DNA of 64,000 bases from Halichoerus grypus (lineage: Eukaryota > Chordata > Mammalia > Carnivora > Phocidae): contig NC_135716.1 of NCBI RefSeq assembly GCF_964656455.1, forward strand, positions 106,858,389 to 106,922,388, written 5' to 3'. The translations under genes were made by a program, and so were the position numbers. Shown here piece by piece: positions 59,211 through 64,000 of this stretch (positions within the stretch are counted from its first letter, which is position 1; each line of letters opens with the position of its first letter). The notes under the pieces were generated by a model. The model saw only the letters and a list, made by a program, of their open reading frames with translations, was not told the DNA's origin and did no database searches.

Positions 59211-59552
59211 GCTCTTAGGACTTTAAAAAGCAACAACTCAATATATTGACACCAATTAAAAAATAATATTTTGCTGTCAATTCAAAAAAGCAATTATTCT
59301 ATAGGATTTTTCAGTACAATGCAGCCTATGAGAAAATGGTAACAAATATAAGAACAGGAAAAATATCATTTGGATGAAAGTACCAGTTGTTTTCTTAAGC
59401 ATTTATTAGACAAAGTATAATTTAAAAAAACTATTAAAAATAAGTAAAATGAGAAAACTTCATACTTAAAGACCCATCCAAGTTATAATTATTTTTTTTT
59501 CATCTTGATGTATAACTCAAGAGGTTATGATTTTAAAAAGCAAGAATGAAGG

Positions 59553-59747
59553 TTGCCTGGATTGCTCAGTCAGTTAAGCATTTGCCTTTGGCTCAGGTCA
59601 TGATCCCAGGGTACTGGGATCAAGTCCCACATGGGGCTCCCTGCTCAGCGGGGAGCCTGCTTCTCCCTCTGCCTGCCACTCCCCCTCCTTGTGCTCTCTC
59701 CCTCTCTTCCTCTCTCTGACAAATAAATAAAATTTTTTAAAAATAAA
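59553..59747 (+). mobile_element. Can-SINE, sense
   Basis: The head is ttgcctggattgctcagtca, followed by a standard body. The duplication aagaatgaagg at 59542-59552 pairs with aagaatgatgg at 59748-59758. Confidence 0.92.
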
Positions 59748-60034
59748 AAGAATGATGGTAAAAAAGTGAAATACATAATGGTGTTAGTAATTAGGATAAA
59801 ATGTGATGTGGTATACTATGAGGACATCTAGTACAGAGATATGAGCTAGGCTACAGATTCAGGGACAATTTCCCTTTCATAAGGAATTGTTATATGATCA
59901 TCAGAATAGGAGAAAATTAAATATGCACATTTGCATCTACAGAGGATCTGTAAAGAAGGAAGGGAAACAGCAGTTACGCTGTTTTTGGAGAATATGAATT
60001 GGCAAACCCTCCCCGGAGGATAACTTGTCAGCAT

Positions 60035-60270
60035 TCATTGTTTGCACCAGCAATTCCACTTCTAGGAAGCTAACCTACAGAATCATTCAGATATGCACAT
60101 AAGATAGCAGATACAAGGAGCTTCACTACAGCATTGTTTGTAATGATAGTGAGCTGGGAAGTACTAAAAGCCCTTAAAAATGATTAAATGTATAATTACA
60201 TATGTATAAATAGATATCATACAGCCATTAAAGTTAATGAAATAGATCAGTATGTGCTGCCCAGGAACCA
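60035..60270 (+). mobile_element. Old L1M, sense, ORF2 3' fragment
   Basis: Has agcaattccacttctaggaa, ggagcttcactacagcattg, tttgtaatgatagtgagctg and catacagccattaaagttaa, in the order found in L1M ORF2 ends. Confidence 0.65.
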
Positions 60271-60739
60271 GTTAAATTCTGTTTTATATGTAGCAACTAA
60301 CAGTAGATAGTTCTAAAAGTTTATAACCTGATGAGCAATCCAATATAACATTAAGTTACAGTGTTACATATAATTATTTATAATACTAAGTTTCTGGAGA
60401 GCAATCAATAAACAAAGTAAACTCCCAAATTGGAATAAAAGGAAAATAATTAGTGCATGGAACACAGTAATCTAGATCTGTTCAGAACGAACTTCTCTTT
60501 AGGGTCCTAGTAAAACATTAAGGTGGCATTAATCTAAAGTTAATTTGTATAAAACTCTGGAATATGGGAATAGGCTAATCTGCAGTTAGTGGGAAAGGCA
60601 GATTCTAGATTTATTAAATGTTTTTAAGCACCTAACAAAATGCTAGGAACATAGTGAGGGGACTTACGGTATTGTTTGGGAAGAGAGCCAAGTAAACAAG
60701 CAATGTTAATACAGTGTAACTATTTTAGTGTAATATAAT

Positions 60740-60890
60740 TTACTTATTTGTAAGTTTTTGTCTCTCCCTTGACTAAAATGGAAGTTCCATGGAGAAAAGA
60801 TTTTTGTCCATTTAGTAGTATTCCAAATGCTTATAGCAGTGACAGGGAATTAATAAGTCCTCAATACAGATTAGTTGATTAGATGAAGAA
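60740..60890 (+). repeat. L2 3' end, sense
   Basis: Reads tgactaaaatggaagttcca, tttttgtccatttagtagta, then gtgacagggaattaataagt and cctcaatacagattagttga. Matches the L2 3' layout loosely. Confidence 0.5.
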
Positions 60891-61182
60891 AGGGAGAAAG
60901 AAGAAGGGAAGGTAGAAAGGGGGGAAGATGGGCTACATCAGAATGAGGTTCAGGGTGTTGGGGCTGTGGGAGTAATCAGATGTTTTCCAGAAGATAGGAA
61001 ACCTTGGATGAGACCTGAAGGACGAGATTGGATTTAGTGAATGTATTTGGATTGTGTGAGGTTAGTTTTGTTGCTAGGTCAAATGGAAGATGGCTTAGAG
61101 GGAAGTAGACATGATTACTGTGAAAATATTGTTTTATTTTGCAATCAGTTTTCCTGTAGGCTATCCAAGGTGAAGATGTCCA

Positions 61183-61227
61183 GTAGATAGATAGATAGGC
61201 AGGCAGACAGGCAGGCAGACAGGCAGA
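61183..61227. repeat. Compound (GATA)n(GGCA/GACA)n microsatellite
   Basis: Three to four GATA units pass into a mixture of GGCA and GACA tetranucleotides. Confidence 0.93.
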
Positions 61228-63113
61228 ACTATATATATGATTTCTAGTAAAAAAAAAAATGACCAGAATTACGTTCACTGGATTTAGCAATGCAGAGGCC
61301 ATTTGTGACCCTGACGAAAATAATTTCATTGAAGCAGAGGGGATGGAATCTAGTTTGTGGTGGGTTTAGGAGTAAAAGAGAAATGAGCACTTGGCATTTC
61401 CAGAGTATGGGCAGTATTTCTGAGATCTGATTCTGGGCGAGTGCAGGAGATGTAGCTGGTTACATCTATGAATGTCTCTAGTTGTCATATATACTTCTAC
61501 TGATTTTTTTTTGAAGAAACAAACCTAGGCTCTGTGTTTGCATGTGGAAGAGGAAATATTGCTGCAGAAGTAGAGGGAAAAATGTGTACTGCATCGTACA
61601 TAAACTTCTTCCACAAGCTTTTGGATATTTTCACTAGGAGCTTTGAGAATCCAACAGTAAAAGATTACTTACTGACACTGGCAAGGAGGAAGATTTGCCT
61701 GCCTATTATTTGGATTTGAAAGGAAAAGGAAAATAAAGAGCTTTAACAAGCAGAGTTGTCTTGTTCACTGAACCACATAAAGTGCATTTAAATTTTCTTG
61801 GCACAGGTGTACAAGCTTGTAGATACTTTGTACTTTTGGTTGTTTTAGGACACTATTTGTGAAAATAGGAAAGTATTTCTGGGGATATATGAAAATCATT
61901 TATTTCAAAGAATATGAAATATTGAAACCTAAAATTCATAATTTATTGATTACTGGGTACTCATTCATTTATATAATGGAAAAATAGCATAGAATTTCCA
62001 TCACTCCCATTTTCTTATTCTTTTTCTGTTTCATTCTGACCAATCCTCCTTCACTCTGATTATCTATGTTCTTCCATTCTCTCCACAATATATTATCAGT
62101 AAATATTTGTTGAGAGTTAATAATAAATTTTTTATATGTTTTGCATTAAGAGATAGATTTCAAATGAGCATACGAGTTAATAACATTTATTTTGTTATAT
62201 TTAAATTTATTGTGAAAGTAACTCAGAAGTATTCACCTATATGACATAAATGTAAGTACATTGCTTTTACTTTTAAAATTAGCTTCAAAATTATAAACTA
62301 TCTGACAATATTATAATGTGGTAATTGGCACACTTCTTTTTAATCTTATTTTACAGTTAAATGTCAATATTTGAGAATATATAATTGGGAGAACTGTATA
62401 TGGGGAAGCCAACAAGCCACCTTTGGAGCTATTCTGGTCAAACCGTGGCCAAAATGTGTCTACCTAATACCCCAGGTTTTAAAAAGAAGTCTAATACAAA
62501 CATGTATCTAAAATGATTTAAAATATCAACACTGACACACCTTTTAAATTGGCATACATAGGACCACTTTGATTATTTTTATTATTCATTAAATTATTGA
62601 GCTATGCATGGTTATATAGATGTAGGTGAAACAAAGATGACTAAGACATAATCCCTGTCATCAAATAGCTCTAATCACTTCTGATGTTATAATACAAGAG
62701 ATGGGAATTCATGCATTTCCATGGCCACAAATAGAAAACTTCCTTCCTTCCTAATTTAAACTAGGATGAATCCTTAAGTATTTCCAAAAGAACATATAAA
62801 ATAAGTCTTTGTCTTCCATTCACTCTCCTACCTTGCCACAGTTTTTGAAAAAAGACTTGGTTCAATTGAGAGATGCCACAGGAGGGCAAATGCAGAATAA
62901 TCACACATGTTGTGGCCTCTCAGTATGATTTCCACAATGGAGTTCTGAATTGGGTTTCTGTGAGTGGCTTAGAGGTGTGACAGCACATGTTGATGGATAT
63001 AAAGTGATAACATGTTTTATAGTGATAAAATTTGAGTCATTTCTGCAATTCAAAATTTATGGCACTTGAAAATATATTTGGATACTATTTGTAAAGGCCC
63101 TTCCGCTAACTTA
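61228..63113. other. Unique AT-rich intron
   Basis: No exon or confident repeat is seen. The + frame at 61534-61719 begins in an intronic context without a recognisable product. Confidence 0.5.
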
Positions 63114-63120
63114 CTATTCT

Positions 63121-63346
63121 TTTTTTTTTTTAAGATTTTATTTATTTATTTATTTGAAGGAGAGAGAATGAGAGAGAGGGAGAGAGAGAGCACATGAGAG
63201 GGGGCGCACACGAGAGGGGGGAGGGTCAGAGGGAGAAGCAGACTCCCTGCCGAGCAGGGAGCCCGATGTGGGACTCCATCCCAGGACTCCAGGATCATGA
63301 CCCAAGCCGAAGGCAGTCCAACCAACTGAGCCACCCAGGTGCCCCC
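63121..63346 (-). mobile_element. Can-SINE, antisense
   Basis: Antisense poly(A), aagattttatttatttattt, GA-rich body, then antisense head ending agccacccaggtgcccc. The 7- to 8-bp duplication ctattctt lies at 63114-63121 and 63347-63354. Confidence 0.93.
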
Positions 63347-63354
63347 CTATTCTT

Positions 63355-64000
63355 AATAATTTGAAAAATATCCCATTTTTAAGTTTTTATTTATAAATTA
63401 TAAATACTTAGTATCTTCCTTCTCTATTTCATTTTTATTGTTATAGTATTTACATATTTGTCTTTATGTGTTTATATATAATGACATATTTGTTATATAT
63501 TTACTTATATATGAATATTTTTATTTATATAAATTTACTTACATGATATAAGGAAATCTAACTAATTCATTCACCAAGCCCCATATAGATACCTCCAAAT
63601 CCTCCTTGGTACTTCAATGTGGCATGCAAATATTATCAATATCTGTGCCATGGTATTCCAAAACGAAAGAAAAGAAAAAGGGTGGGAAGTACTGTCCTAA
63701 ATAATTTCTCAATTTGTAATGATGGGAAAACCAGCATATCTTTTCAGTTAAATCAGTGGTACTCTCATCAGCTAGGTGTTTCCATTTATGAAATTTTACC
63801 TAAAAATAATATTATGAAGAATGCCCCCAAGAATCTCACAATTTTATAAAATGTCCAGGTTTTAAGTATATCTGGGTAAGAAACATTATTACTGATTTCA
63901 TTTGGGCACCATAGAAAAAGATGATTTTCCTCACTAAAAGATACTGTTAGATGGTATCCTGAAAGAGAAAATCAGGCATTCTACTACAGTCTTTTCTGTT
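63355..64000. other. AT-rich unique intron
   Basis: 63380-63550 is low-complexity TA/TTTA-rich sequence. No exon is seen up to the window end. Confidence 0.5.

Larger units (their letters stand above)
36842..64000 (+). other. DPYD: DPYD intron 2 (5' portion)
   Basis: This stretch begins with the strong donor GTAAGT. Exon 3 should start with codons for a short Cys-x-x-Lys stretch followed by the Fe-S domain sequence; no such block was found before 64000. I recall the human intron being longer than this remainder (tens of kb), so its absence is expected. The content is L1, SINE, MLT1, L2 and MIR repeats and unique AT-rich DNA. Confidence 0.85.

Noticed and set aside
58503..59226. Several frames on both strands that look like conserved peptides
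   Set aside because: They are L1 ORF2 and 3'UTR fragments in sense and antisense, as shown by the same text at 14450-14950 and 37300-37540.
60976..61329. 117-codon minus-strand frame with a Cys-Leu-Pro repeat
   Set aside because: The repeat is the translated tetranucleotide microsatellite at 61183-61227, not a protein motif.
36842..64000. DPYD exon 3 inside the window
   Set aside because: No block encoding the next Cys-rich stretch with proper splice sites was seen. Human intron 2 is, as I recall, longer than the remaining 27 kb.

Overview
The window is carnivore nuclear DNA, almost all of it intronic. The base composition is AT-rich and CpG-poor, and no long open reading frame has coding character. 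About 21 copies of the carnivore tRNA-Lys-derived SINE (Can-SINE/SINEC) are present, many with clean target-site duplications. Their head and the body ending in a T-rich tract, AATAAA and poly(A) match the form found in arctoid carnivores (bears, seals, mustelids) rather than the dog form. Several young L1 tails are of a carnivore-specific type. The exact species cannot be named from the sequence.

One protein-coding exon is recognisable: 36731-36841 on the + strand, 111 nt and 37 codons, with AG before it and GTAAGT after it. Its translation matches residues 14-50 of dihydropyrimidine dehydrogenase (DPYD, the rate-limiting enzyme of uracil, thymine and 5-fluorouracil breakdown), that is, coding exon 2 of the human gene. 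The window therefore runs from intron 1 (1-36730) through exon 2 into intron 2 (36842-64000). No GC-rich first exon and no match to exon 3 were found, so both lie outside.

Intron 1 holds: a SINE with an 18-bp duplication (281-480); a 2.8-kb sense L1 with two SINEs nested in it (6518-9279); a solo ERV-like LTR with TGTT...AACA ends (9761-10263); purine-rich ancient repeats (10380-12100); a 0.5-kb antisense L1 tail (14428-14949); a 27-bp fragment of U6 snRNA inserted with a 15-bp duplication (16344-16370); a second LTR (20316-20873); an old L1 split by a SINE and a younger L1 (21420-23955); an MLT1-type LTR carrying two SINEs (29108-29926); a MIR split by an L1 tail (30810-31205); and old antisense L1 sequence (34028-34560).

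Intron 2 holds: a sense L1 tail 278 bp past the exon (37120-37744); an old L1 split by an MLT1 LTR (39090-39980); a compact G-quadruplex motif (40444-40462); L2 and MIR remains; an unidentified 66-bp retro-insertion (43105-43170); a CpG-bearing 60-bp element present twice (50322-50468), the best candidate for functional non-coding DNA; a cluster of SINEs sharing one target motif (54787-55117); and a twin-primed L1 with an inverted 5' end (58441-59210).

No new multi-gene system is visible. The items most worth following up are the duplicated element at 50.3-50.5 kb, the internally primed U6 fragment, the orphan retro-insertion at 43.1 kb and the Arg29 codon in DPYD. Repeat family names come from recognition by eye, not from a database search.
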